DNA of 13,559 bases, from positions 1 through 13,559 of the forward strand of contig JADHLR010000031.1 of the NCBI GenBank assembly GCA_016780525.1. Reading direction: 5' to 3'. The notes beneath the pieces are model-generated. The model did no database searches. It saw only the letters and a program-made list of their open reading frames with translations, and had not been told where the DNA came from. The position numbers and the translations under genes were made by a program. This DNA is from Candidatus Puniceispirillum sp. GTDB taxonomy: Bacteria > Pseudomonadota > Alphaproteobacteria > Puniceispirillales > Puniceispirillaceae. This document shows, piece after piece, positions 1 through 6,484 of the stretch (its first letter is position 1; each line of letters starts with the position of its first letter).

Positions 1-508
1 CAGCGACGATAAAATAAACCTCATCGGCAAGTTGGGCGATCACCTGATTGGTGATGCCATTGGCGTCACGAAACCGGCGTGACAAAGCTGTATCGGGGAC
101 GATCCCCAGTCCGGTTTCACTGGCCACCATAATGATTGTGGCTGGTGATTCGGTTACGGCCTGAACAAAACTATCGCGGGCCTGCGCAATATCCGCTTCG
201 GCGATCAGCAGGTTGGTTGTCCAGATGCTCAGACAATCGACCAGAATAACCGCCTGTTGATGGCTGCAATCGACGAGTTTTTCAGGCAAATCAATTGGCG
301 CATCGATGGTCTGCCAGTCGGCGTTCCGCCGTTGCTGATGCAGATCAATGCGCGCCTGCATTTCCTGATCAAAGGCTTGTGCCGTCGCCAGGTAATACAG
401 GCTGGCATCTGCGTGGTTCAGGGCGCGAAAATTGTCTGTTGCGAGTTGTTCGGCATAGGCGGATTTGCCCGAGCGCGCGCCGCCAATGACAAATAAATTG
501 CGTCCCAT
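1..508 (-). CDS. cobU: Adenosylcobinamide kinase / adenosylcobinamide-phosphate guanylyltransferase, 3' end cut by the window edge
   Basis: The gene reads from ATG at 508 down to base 1 without a stop, giving about 169 residues. The family is roughly 175-180 residues long, so only a short C-terminal tail is missing. It opens with a P-loop, GGARSGKS, at residues 9-16. Next come the YYLATAQAFDQEM...ARIDLH segment, whose His57 matches the histidine that is guanylylated in this family, then VDCLSIW (Asp91) and a conserved block around SETGLGIVPDT and FRDANGITNQ, ending in ADEVYFIVA. CobU (CobP) phosphorylates adenosylcobinamide and then transfers GMP to it, the activation step for attaching the lower ligand of cobalamin in the cytoplasm. 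It runs divergently from the methyltransferase gene at 724. Other cobalamin genes may lie beyond the left edge but cannot be seen. No cobalamin riboswitch is evident upstream. The family assignment is very secure. Confidence 0.95.
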   Translation of the reverse strand, partial: MGRNLFVIGGARSGKSAYAEQLATDNFRALNHADASLYYLATAQAFDQEMQARIDLHQQRRNADWQTIDAPIDLPEKLVDCSHQQAVILVDCLSIWTTNLLIAEADIAQARDSFVQAVTESPATIIMVASETGLGIVPDTALSRRFRDANGITNQVIAQLADEVYFIVA

Positions 509-531
509 TATTGGCCCTTTTTCCCATTATT

Positions 532-555
532 GATCCCAGTATAGACCCGAGTATA
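532..555. repeat. Two tandem 12-bp repeats in the cobU / mttB-like divergent spacer
   Basis: GATCCCAGTATA (532-543) is followed directly by GACCCGAGTATA (544-555), matching at 10 of 12 positions. Read on the minus strand, each copy contains TATACT, which resembles a -10 element, and the pair lies 24-47 bp upstream of the cobU start. It could be a regulator site, a duplicated promoter element or chance. I see no matching -35 element at good spacing for either copy. Confidence 0.3.
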
Positions 556-588
556 ACCCCGGTTTTGCGACTCATGTGGTAGCATTCT

Positions 589-618
589 TTGCGGCCGATA
601 TCATAGCAAATTTATGAT
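589..618 (+). promoter_or_regulatory. Weak candidate sigma-70 promoter for the MttB-family gene
   Basis: TTGCGG (589-594), an 18-bp spacer and TATGAT (613-618) form a possible promoter about 105 bp upstream of the chosen start at 724. The -10 matches the consensus at 5 of 6 positions, the -35 at only 3 of 6. An alternative, TTGCCA at 679-684 with TATTTT at 703-708, has a better -35 but would start transcription almost on the ribosome binding site. Neither is convincing. Confidence 0.2.
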
Positions 619-723
619 TTGGCAAAGCCAGCCAGCTTTCCGGCGAAATTTGACTATGAGAAGTCCGATTCAGAGCGTTTGCCATGCCATTCATTGCTAC
701 TGTATTTTCAACATGGGGGATGT

Positions 724-2286
724 ATGAACGAGCGAACAGCCACCCGGTCACGGCAATCGAAGCGCAAACGGAATGCGGATCAGGCATCATCCAGATTGTT
801 GCTTGATAACCAACTGGATTGGTGCCAGCCGTGCTATGCCGACGCGCCAGTGACACCGATTGATGAGGATGCGGTGCAGGCGATTCACGACGCCAGCATG
901 ACGATCCTTGAAAATCTGGGTGTGTTATTTCTGAATGACGCCGCTTTATCAATTTTTGAGAGCCAGGGCTGTCAGGTCGAATGGGACAGCAAGCGTGTCC
1001 GCATGGATCGCGCTTGGGTTATGGAACAGGTGGCAAAAGCCCCCTCGCATATTACCGTAACGCCGCGAAACCCGGATCGGACGCTGATCTTTGGTGGGCG
1101 CTATTTTAATTTTGGGCAGGTGGCATCGCCGCCAAATGTGATGGATCTCGATCAGGGGCGTCGCATTGGCGTGCGTGCTGATTTTCAGAATTTTTTAAAA
1201 CTGGCGCAGTCGTATAACTGTATTCACTTTAGCTGTGGGTATCCGGTAGAGCCGATGGATTTGCATCCGTCAATACGTCACCTTGATGGTCTGTTTGACA
1301 AGCTGACGCTGACTGACAAGGTTGTGCATGCGTATTCACTGGGAACCGAGCGTATTGAAGATGCGATGGAAATGTTGCGGATAGCTGCCGGTTTGACGCA
1401 TGAAGCGTTCGATGCACAACCGCGGATGTTTACCAACATAAATTCAACCTCACCGCTGAAACATGACTGGCCAATGCTGGATGGGGCGATGCGGATGGCA
1501 GCGCGCAATCAAATGGTTGTGGTGTCGCCATTTACCCTTGCCGGGGCGATGGCACCGGTTACTCTGGCTGGCGCGCTGGCGCTGCAAAATGCCGAGGGTC
1601 TGGCGGCGATTGCGCTGCTGCAGGCGGTGCGGGCTGGCGCACCGGTGATGTATGGCGCGTTTACCAGTAATGTTGATATGAAAACCGGTGCCCCGGCCTT
1701 TGGCACGCCGGAATTTGTGCGGGCCATGCAGATTTCCGGGCAACTCGCCAGATTTTATGGATTGCCGCTGCGGGCTTCTAACGCAAATGCGGCCAACGCG
1801 CTCGACGCACAGGCAGTGTGGGAGTCAGCTTTCTCGCTTCAGGGCAGCTGTTCCGGCGGTGCCAATCTGATCTATCATGCGGCCGGCTGGATGGAAGGCG
1901 GGTTGTCAGCAAGCTTTGAAAAATTCATCATTGATTGCGAAATGCTGCAGCAAATCATTTACACGCAGCGGCCGATTCAGGTGGATGTATCGACGCTGGC
2001 GGTTGATGCGATTGCCGAAGTTGGGCCGCATGGGCATTTTTTTGGCTGTGATCATACCCAGCAACGCTACCGCGACGCATTTTACACACCGCTGCTGTCG
2101 GATTGGCGGAATTATGAAACCTGGCTGGATGATGGGGGGCTCTGGGCGCATCAACGTGCCACCACCCAATATAAGACGGTGCTAGAGGAATATGTTGAAC
2201 CGCCAATGGATCCGGCAATTCGCGAAGAACTTGTCGATTTTGTCGATCGGCGCAAAGCCGAGGGGGGCGCAGCAACCGATTTTTAA
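724..2286 (+). CDS. MttB-family (COG5598) corrinoid-dependent methyltransferase, non-pyrrolysine type
   Basis: This 520-residue protein belongs to the trimethylamine methyltransferase (MttB) superfamily, whose members move a methyl group from a quaternary or tertiary amine to a cognate corrinoid protein. The length fits the family. Recognisable blocks are the N-terminal IHDASMTILENLGVLF (53-69), SPFTLAGAMAPVTLAGALALQNAE (268-291), YGAFTSNVDMKTGAPAFGTPE (310-330), LDAQAVWES (360-368), SGGANLIYHAAGWMEGGLSAS (377-397) and a C-terminal EVGPHGHFFGCDHT (432-445). The frame is open with no internal TAG, so it is not a pyrrolysine enzyme. Non-Pyl relatives include the glycine betaine methyltransferase MtgB, but sequence alone does not fix the substrate. 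ATG 724 was chosen because GGGGGA (715-720) precedes it and family similarity begins after it. The frame stays open upstream to 619, but that stretch does not look like the family. Residues 8-17 are strikingly basic. No corrinoid protein gene lies beside it. Confidence 0.88.
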   Translation: MNERTATRSRQSKRKRNADQASSRLLLDNQLDWCQPCYADAPVTPIDEDAVQAIHDASMTILENLGVLFLNDAALSIFESQGCQVEWDSKRVRMDRAWVMEQVAKAPSHITVTPRNPDRTLIFGGRYFNFGQVASPPNVMDLDQGRRIGVRADFQNFLKLAQSYNCIHFSCGYPVEPMDLHPSIRHLDGLFDKLTLTDKVVHAYSLGTERIEDAMEMLRIAAGLTHEAFDAQPRMFTNINSTSPLKHDWPMLDGAMRMAARNQMVVVSPFTLAGAMAPVTLAGALALQNAEGLAAIALLQAVRAGAPVMYGAFTSNVDMKTGAPAFGTPEFVRAMQISGQLARFYGLPLRASNANAANALDAQAVWESAFSLQGSCSGGANLIYHAAGWMEGGLSASFEKFIIDCEMLQQIIYTQRPIQVDVSTLAVDAIAEVGPHGHFFGCDHTQQRYRDAFYTPLLSDWRNYETWLDDGGLWAHQRATTQYKTVLEEYVEPPMDPAIREELVDFVDRRKAEGGAATDF

Positions 2287-2304
2287 TGTCGAAAATGCCC
2301 GGCG

Positions 2305-3324
2305 TTAGAATAGTGGCCCTTCATCGAGTGCGCGCTGAAACATAGGCGCATCAATATTACCGCCAGAGGCAACGGCAACAACGGTCTTTGCACCAGCTGG
2401 ATATTGCCCTGTCAGGACAGCCGCCAGCGCCGCAGCGCCGCCCGGTTCGATGATGATTTTGAGATGTTTGAAAGCGGTCGCAACGGCCTGTAGGGCATCG
2501 CGGTCGGTAATGACGGCGCTTCCCGAAAGCAGCTTTTTGTTGATCGGGAAGGTTATTTCGCCGGGTTGTGCCGTGACAATCGAGTCACAAATAGATGGCA
2601 TGGTGATGTCGGCTGTTTCGATTTTCCCACTGGAAAGCGAGCGACGGGTATCATCATAAAATTCTGGCTCGGCTGCCCAGATGTCAACCCCCGGTATCAT
2701 ATCGCTGGCAGCGATGCTCATGCCGGCAATCAACCCACCGCCGCCGCAACAGCATATAATCGCATCCGGGGTCAGGTTTTTTGCCGCCGCTTGTGTGGCA
2801 ATTTCCAGCCCGACTGTGCCTTGCCCGGCAATCACTTGGACATCGTCAAAGGGTTTGATCAGATGCGCCTGTTTGCGCGTCGCAAGATCGGCGCCAATTT
2901 CCTCGCGCGACTCGGTGTAGCGGTCATATAATATCACCGTGCCGCCATAGGCCTTGGTGCCTTCTATTTTGCCAGCCGGGCTGTCTTTTGGCATCACAAT
3001 TGTGGCCTGCAAACCGCGGCTGGCCGCGGCTCGCGCAACACCTTGGGCATGGTTGCCGCTGGAAAAGGCGACCACATGTTTGACCGTATCATCAAGGCTC
3101 CAGACAGCGTTGCTGGCACCGCGCAACTTGAACGATCCGGTATGCTGCAAACATTCGGCCTTGACCAGCAATCTGATGCCCAGCTTGTCATTCAGGCGCG
3201 GTGACTCAACAAGTGGCGTCTCGATTATAAATGGCGCAATACGGGTCGCTGCCGCCTCGATTGTGGCGCGGCTGATATCTGCAGCGGCACTATCAGATGC
3301 GGCTGTGGCTGGCGTGACTGACAT
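2305..3324 (-). CDS. Threonine/serine dehydratase, PLP fold type II, without ACT domain
   Basis: The 339-residue product is a pyridoxal-phosphate enzyme of the threonine ammonia-lyase / serine dehydratase / serine racemase family. The PLP lysine is Lys66 in SFKLRGA. SSGNHAQG (88-95) holds the substrate carboxylate, GGGGLIAG (194-201) is the phosphate-binding glycine loop, and SGGN (320-323) lies near the PLP ring nitrogen. There is no C-terminal ACT domain, so it resembles the short catabolic (TdcB-like) form rather than the isoleucine-inhibited biosynthetic IlvA. The expected reaction is threonine to 2-oxobutyrate plus ammonia, or serine to pyruvate; threo-3-hydroxyaspartate and racemase activities are also possible. 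Three cysteines (191-193) precede the glycine loop, where well-studied members have VPVG or VPIG. ATG 3324 was preferred to the upstream in-frame start at 3387 because GGAG lies about 10 bp before it and the longer leader peptide has no family match. It converges on the methyltransferase gene with an 18-bp gap. Confidence 0.9.
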   Translation of the reverse strand: MSVTPATAASDSAAADISRATIEAAATRIAPFIIETPLVESPRLNDKLGIRLLVKAECLQHTGSFKLRGASNAVWSLDDTVKHVVAFSSGNHAQGVARAAASRGLQATIVMPKDSPAGKIEGTKAYGGTVILYDRYTESREEIGADLATRKQAHLIKPFDDVQVIAGQGTVGLEIATQAAAKNLTPDAIICCCGGGGLIAGMSIAASDMIPGVDIWAAEPEFYDDTRRSLSSGKIETADITMPSICDSIVTAQPGEITFPINKKLLSGSAVITDRDALQAVATAFKHLKIIIEPGGAAALAAVLTGQYPAGAKTVVAVASGGNIDAPMFQRALDEGPLF

Positions 3325-3340
3325 GGAATGATGGCTCCAC

Positions 3341-3380
3341 AGTAATTGATCTTCAGGGGCAGCAATTGATCGTCGGGATG
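3341..3380. repeat. Tandem direct repeat, 20-bp period, in the dehydratase leader
   Basis: AGTAATTGATCTTCAGG (3341-3357) recurs as AGCAATTGATCGTCGGG (3361-3377), with 14 of 17 bases matching and a period of exactly 20 bp. The copies lie between the candidate -10 element at 3387-3392 and the dehydratase start at 3324, roughly +1 to +40 of the inferred transcript. A 20-bp period would put both copies on nearly the same face of the helix, as expected for a dimeric or cooperative regulator. It could instead act in the RNA leader. No regulator is identified. Confidence 0.5.
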
Positions 3381-3386
3381 GGTGCA

Positions 3387-3414
3387 ACTATAGCAGTAAA
3401 TCGGCAGTCGACAA
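3387..3414 (-). promoter_or_regulatory. Candidate sigma-70 promoter of the threonine/serine dehydratase gene
   Basis: On the minus strand, TTGTCG (3414-3409) is followed by a 16-bp spacer and TATAGT (3392-3387), with TGC just before the -10 as in an extended -10 promoter. The -35 matches the consensus at 4 of 6 positions and the -10 at 5 of 6. Transcription would begin near 3380, giving a leader of about 56 nt that contains the 20-bp-period repeat. The call rests on consensus matching only. Confidence 0.5.
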
Positions 3415-3564
3415 TATTGCATTTCGATGATCTGGCGTGATGTCCGCAAAACTGATGCCGGAAGACGCCCGGATTTGCCGCAATTTCCCGGCTTGTATTT
3501 ATCCGTGGGCTTGCCTATTTTGGGCGCATAGATATCGCCGTTTTTTGCGGGTTAGGAGAATATT

Positions 3565-4464
3565 ATGTCATTCGATGCGCCATTGCCGCGCTTTGCCGGG
3601 TCTTGCACCGCGCTTGTCACGCCATTCAAAAATGGCGCTGTTGATGCGGACAGCTTTTGCAAATTGGTTGATTTTCAGATCGATAATGGCACCGCCGGTC
3701 TGGTGCCGGTTGGCACAACAGGTGAATCGCCAACGCTGTCGCATGAGGAACATGATCTGGTCGTTGAGCTATGTATCAAGCAAGCCGCCGGGCGGGTGCC
3801 GGTTATTGCCGGGGCCGGGTCGAACAGTACCGCCGAAGCGGTGCGTCTTGCCGAGCATGCGGCGACCGCAGGCGCCGATGCTGTGCTTATTGTCAGCCCC
3901 TATTACAACAAACCAACACAGGCCGGCTTATATGCGCATTTTGCTGCGGTTGCGGCGGCTGTTGATGTGCCGGTTATCGTTTATGACATTCCGGGACGCT
4001 CAATTGTGCGCGTGAATGATGATACATTGGCCAGACTGGCATCTGATTTTGCCAATATTTCCGGGATTAAGGACGCGACGGCAGATCTGGTTCGGCCAAC
4101 AGCAGTGCAAAATCTGCTTGGCAATGATTTCACCCAATTGTCGGGTGAAGATGCTACAGCCTTGCCTTATCTTGCCGCTGGCGGGCATGGCTGTATCTCT
4201 GTTACCGCCAATATCGCCCCTAAATTACTGAGTGAGATGCACGCGGCCTGGTGGGCTGGCGATATCAAAACAGCGCAGACTATCCACCAAAAATTATTGC
4301 CGTTACATAATGCGATGTTCTGCGAAGCCAGCCCGGGGCCGGTGAAATATGCGGCGTCATTGCTTGGTATTTGCGCGGCCGAAACGCGGTTGCCACTATG
4401 CGAGATCGCCGATAGCAGCAAGGCGCAGGTCAAAGCCGGACTCGTCAGCGCCGGGTTGCTGTAA
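3565..4464 (+). CDS. dapA: 4-hydroxy-tetrahydrodipicolinate synthase
   Basis: DapA condenses pyruvate with aspartate semialdehyde, the first committed step towards diaminopimelate and lysine. The 299-residue (beta/alpha)8 barrel carries the expected catalytic set: Thr51-Thr52 in GTTGE, Tyr114 in PYYNKP, Tyr140 and Arg145 in VYDIPGRS, and the Schiff-base Lys169 in GIKDAT. The segment SGEDATALPYLAAGGHG...SVTANIAP is typical of the family. YDIPGRS varies the common YNVPxRT, but the tyrosine and arginine are kept. AGGAG at 3554-3558 sits 6 bp before ATG 3565, fixing the start. The gene faces away from the dehydratase across a 240-bp spacer in which I see no convincing plus-strand promoter. smpB follows 44 bp downstream, so the two are probably co-transcribed. 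A related aldolase (N-acetylneuraminate lyase family) is less likely given the catalytic residues and the neighbourhood. Confidence 0.95.
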   Translation: MSFDAPLPRFAGSCTALVTPFKNGAVDADSFCKLVDFQIDNGTAGLVPVGTTGESPTLSHEEHDLVVELCIKQAAGRVPVIAGAGSNSTAEAVRLAEHAATAGADAVLIVSPYYNKPTQAGLYAHFAAVAAAVDVPVIVYDIPGRSIVRVNDDTLARLASDFANISGIKDATADLVRPTAVQNLLGNDFTQLSGEDATALPYLAAGGHGCISVTANIAPKLLSEMHAAWWAGDIKTAQTIHQKLLPLHNAMFCEASPGPVKYAASLLGICAAETRLPLCEIADSSKAQVKAGLVSAGLL

Positions 4465-4508
4465 CCGCGCCAGCAAGACGGCGACATGAAAAAATAGTGG
4501 GGTAGATA

Positions 4509-4979
4509 ATGGCCAAAGGGTATATCACCACCGGCCGTGTTGCGGAAAACCGCAAAGCCCGGCATGAATATGAAATTGAAGACCGGGTTGAAGCCGGGCT
4601 TGTGTTGATGGGCAGTGAGGTCAAATCGCTGCGCACCGGCCGCGCCAGCATTGCCGAATCTTATGCAGGCGAGGATAATGGCAGGTTGATGTTGTTTAAC
4701 GCCAATTTGCCGATTTATGAGGCGGCACGGGTCAATCACGAACCGCGGCGTCCGCGTGAATTGCTGGTTAAAATACGTGAACGCAACCGCTTGCTGGGGT
4801 TGATCCGGCGCGAGGGCATGACGCTGGTGCCGCTGGCGCTGTATTTCAACGATCGCGGCATTGCAAAGATTCAAATCGGTCTTGCCAAGGGGCGCAAGAA
4901 ACAGGACAAGCGGCAAGCGGCGAAAGACCGGGACTGGGGACGCGATAAGGCGCGGCTTTTACGCAATCGTAACCTTTAG
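4509..4979 (+). CDS. smpB: SsrA-binding protein (tmRNA partner in trans-translation)
   Basis: SmpB binds tmRNA and brings it to ribosomes stalled on broken messages. The 156-residue product has the family's N-terminal NRKARHEYEIED (14-25), the GSEVKSLRTGRASI core (35-48), NHEPRRPRELL (76-86), the EGMTLVPLALYF strand region (102-113) and LAKGRKKQDKR (125-135). The C-terminal tail is very basic and matches the part that enters the mRNA channel. The loop at 87-97 (VKIRERNRLLG) departs from the common HKREIxxLxG form. The ATG follows a G-rich stretch near 4498-4502. It lies downstream of dapA in the same direction. The tmRNA gene is not next to it in this window. Confidence 0.95.
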   Translation: MAKGYITTGRVAENRKARHEYEIEDRVEAGLVLMGSEVKSLRTGRASIAESYAGEDNGRLMLFNANLPIYEAARVNHEPRRPRELLVKIRERNRLLGLIRREGMTLVPLALYFNDRGIAKIQIGLAKGRKKQDKRQAAKDRDWGRDKARLLRNRNL

Positions 4980-5010
4980 GCCGTAACCGCTAGTTATGAC
5001 CCCGGTGACG

Positions 5011-5047
5011 CCACAAAAACAATGCAGGAAAACTGTTTTTTAAGTGG
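5011..5047. terminator. Hairpin between convergent smpB and the NYN gene, possible bidirectional terminator
   Basis: CCAC (5011-5014) pairs with GTGG (5044-5047), and AAAAACA (5015-5021) pairs with TGTTTTT (5034-5040), leaving a three-base bulge and a loop of about 12 nt. Read from smpB, the stem ends in a T run (5036-5041). On the other strand the AAAAACA arm becomes a T run for the opposing transcript. The inner stem is nearly all A/T and so weak. The structure overlaps the stop codon of the NYN gene (5040-5042). Confidence 0.4.
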
Positions 5048-5591
5048 CAATATCGCCATCAACTGATCGTGGTGGCCGCCCGATTTGATCACGAATGGCA
5101 TCCATCTCAATAAAAATATCGGCCATGCGCCGTAACGAGTCAGCCGCCATTGGCGGTGATGATTTCGTCGTTGAGACAATCGATACACGCACGCCCATAC
5201 CCTGTATTTCTTCGAGAAGACGGCAAAAATCACCATCGCCTGAAAATAAAATGGCATGGTCGATATGCGGCGCCAGCTTCAGCATATCGAGTGCCAGTTC
5301 CATATCCATATTGCCTTTGATGCGCCGTTTGCCGGTTTCCGGATCGGTAAATTCACGGGTCAGTTTGCTGACAACGGCAAATCCATTGTAATCCAGCCAG
5401 TCGATCAACGGGCGCAGCGATGAAAATTCCTGATCCTCGGGAAGGGCGGTGTAATAATAGGCGCGGATCAAATTGGTGTCAGCGCTGAAATAACGATGCA
5501 GCTTGGCGTAATCGATATCCATATTCAATGCCCGCGCTGCCGCGTAAAAATTTGATCCGTCAATAAATAAAGCTGTTTTTTCCTTTGACAT
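5040..5591 (-). CDS. NYN-domain (LabA/DUF88-type) protein, putative ribonuclease
   Basis: The 183-residue product is a stand-alone NYN domain, a PIN-like fold. The acidic residues expected at the metal site are visible: Asp11 in LFIDGSNF, Asp96 and Asp102 in KGNMDMELALDML, and Asp119/Asp121 in LFSGDGDF. The family is generally thought to contain nucleases acting on RNA, but the target and role of this protein are unknown. ATG 5591 is preferred to TTG 5603 because GGA precedes it at a normal distance and the fold begins straight after MSKEKTA. The C-terminus beyond residue 165 is short and polar, with no added OST-HTH or other domain. It is the only minus-strand gene in the block from dapA to recO, converging on smpB and diverging from folK. 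Its place among smpB, rnc and era suggests, but does not prove, work in RNA metabolism. Confidence 0.85.
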   Translation of the reverse strand: MSKEKTALFIDGSNFYAAARALNMDIDYAKLHRYFSADTNLIRAYYYTALPEDQEFSSLRPLIDWLDYNGFAVVSKLTREFTDPETGKRRIKGNMDMELALDMLKLAPHIDHAILFSGDGDFCRLLEEIQGMGVRVSIVSTTKSSPPMAADSLRRMADIFIEMDAIRDQIGRPPRSVDGDIAT

Positions 5592-5745
5592 GGTTATTTC
5601 CAAATAAATTAGCTAATGTATGGGCTGTATCATAGGCAGTGTCGGCGTCAAATTCTAGCGCGGATTTTCCACAGGCCGTCTACTGGCAGCCCGTTTCAGT
5701 TCTTGGGCATCTCACTGGCAGTTGCGCCGTGCCACCGAACGACAA

Positions 5746-5752
5746 AGAGGAG
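5746..5752 (+). promoter_or_regulatory. Ribosome binding site that fixes the folK start at GTG 5762
   Basis: AGAGGAG lies 9 bp upstream of GTG 5762. The reading frame stays open upstream to 5639, but no ribosome binding site of this quality precedes the earlier candidates, and the extra 41 residues have no HPPK-like content. Confidence 0.65.
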
Positions 5753-5761
5753 TTACCGATC

Positions 5762-6268
5762 GTGACAGTCACAACGCGCCTGTTTATCGGTTTGGGGGCC
5801 AATCTGACACCCGCCGGCTTTGCCACCCCGCAGGCCGGCTGCGAGGCTGCCCTGAAAATGCTCGGCACTCTTGGGGTAAAGGTTGTCAAAACCTCACCTT
5901 GGTATGAAAGCGCGCCGGTGCCGCCATCTGAACAGCCCTGGTATCTCAATGCTGTGGCAGAGGGCGTCACCGCATCTGATGCGGCTCACACTCTGGCTGT
6001 TTTGCATCAGGTAGAGGCACATTTTGGACGGCAGCGTTCGACCCGCAATGCGGCGCGTGTGCTTGATCTTGATTTGCTGGATTTTGGCGGGCAGATCCAT
6101 CATCACAGCCATCTGACACTGCCGCATCCGCGGCTGCATGAGCGCGCCTTTGTGCTGTTGCCACTGCGCGATCTTGTTGATGAATGGACGCACCCGGAAA
6201 CCGGAACACCGCTTGATGCATTAATCACGCAGTTACCAGCCGGACAATTAATCCGGCGTGCGGCATAG
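5762..6268 (+). CDS. folK: 2-amino-4-hydroxy-6-hydroxymethyldihydropteridine pyrophosphokinase (HPPK)
   Basis: FolK transfers pyrophosphate from ATP to 6-hydroxymethyl-dihydropterin, just before dihydropteroate synthase in folate synthesis. From GTG 5762 the product has 168 residues, normal for the family. It shows FIGLGANL (8-15), the substrate loop SPWYESAPVPPSEQPWYLNAV (45-65), the ATP-binding segment HFGRQRSTRNAARVLDLDLL (87-106) with the metal-binding Asp102 and Asp104, and PHPRLHERAFVLLPL (121-135). The start rests on the ribosome binding site at 5746-5752. It is divergent from the NYN gene and 216 bp upstream of rpoZ. Neither folP nor folB is adjacent in the window, so this is a lone folate gene, as I recall it for this alphaproteobacterial gene order. 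Confidence 0.93.
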   Translation: MTVTTRLFIGLGANLTPAGFATPQAGCEAALKMLGTLGVKVVKTSPWYESAPVPPSEQPWYLNAVAEGVTASDAAHTLAVLHQVEAHFGRQRSTRNAARVLDLDLLDFGGQIHHHSHLTLPHPRLHERAFVLLPLRDLVDEWTHPETGTPLDALITQLPAGQLIRRAA

Positions 6269-6357
6269 CTGGATGCGCGCCACCGGTTATCGTTTTGTTT
6301 CCGGCTGTTTAGACTTGCCCAGTGGGGTAAATTAGCGTAATAGACGCAACATGATTT

Positions 6358-6374
6358 AGAGCCATTCTGGCTTT
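6358..6374 (+). terminator. Small hairpin downstream of folK, weak terminator candidate
   Basis: AGAGCCA (6358-6364) and TGGCTTT (6368-6374) form a 7-bp stem with one G-U pair around a TTC loop, followed by GGTTTG rather than a clean T run. It lies about 90 bp after the folK stop and 110 bp before rpoZ, where a terminator would make sense. The 216-bp folK-rpoZ spacer otherwise shows only an AT-rich stretch (6459-6474) just before the rpoZ ribosome binding site. Confidence 0.25.
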
Positions 6375-6484
6375 GGTTTGCGCGCCGTTCACCGGGTATC
6401 CAATGGCGCCGCTGGCTGTATTTTTTAAAACTGGGTGCTGCTGACTTGCGCAACCTACTGAATTAATTAAATTAGGAGACTGTG

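Noticed and set aside
619..723. Longer N-terminus for the MttB-family protein
   Set aside because: The 35 extra residues are not family-like, and ATG 724 has a nearby purine-rich ribosome binding site.
509..723. Cobalamin riboswitch in the cobU / methyltransferase spacer
   Set aside because: I could not find a B12-box-like sequence on either strand, and the space on the cobU side is short. A covariance-model search would settle it.
724..2286. Pyrrolysine readthrough in the MttB homologue
   Set aside because: The reading frame contains no in-frame TAG, and the only stop is the terminal TAA at 2284-2286.
4167..4916. A 249-codon minus-strand open frame opposite dapA and smpB
   Set aside because: It lies fully antisense to two securely identified genes, and its protein has no recognisable domain and an unnatural mix of His, Arg, Cys and Pro.
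4980..5039. tmRNA (ssrA) gene next to smpB
   Set aside because: The spacer is only 60 bp and has no tRNA-like ends or tag-coding segment.
5639..5761. Longer N-terminus for FolK, or a fused leader domain
   Set aside because: No HPPK-like content, whereas GTG 5762 follows a strong AGAGGAG and gives the normal length.
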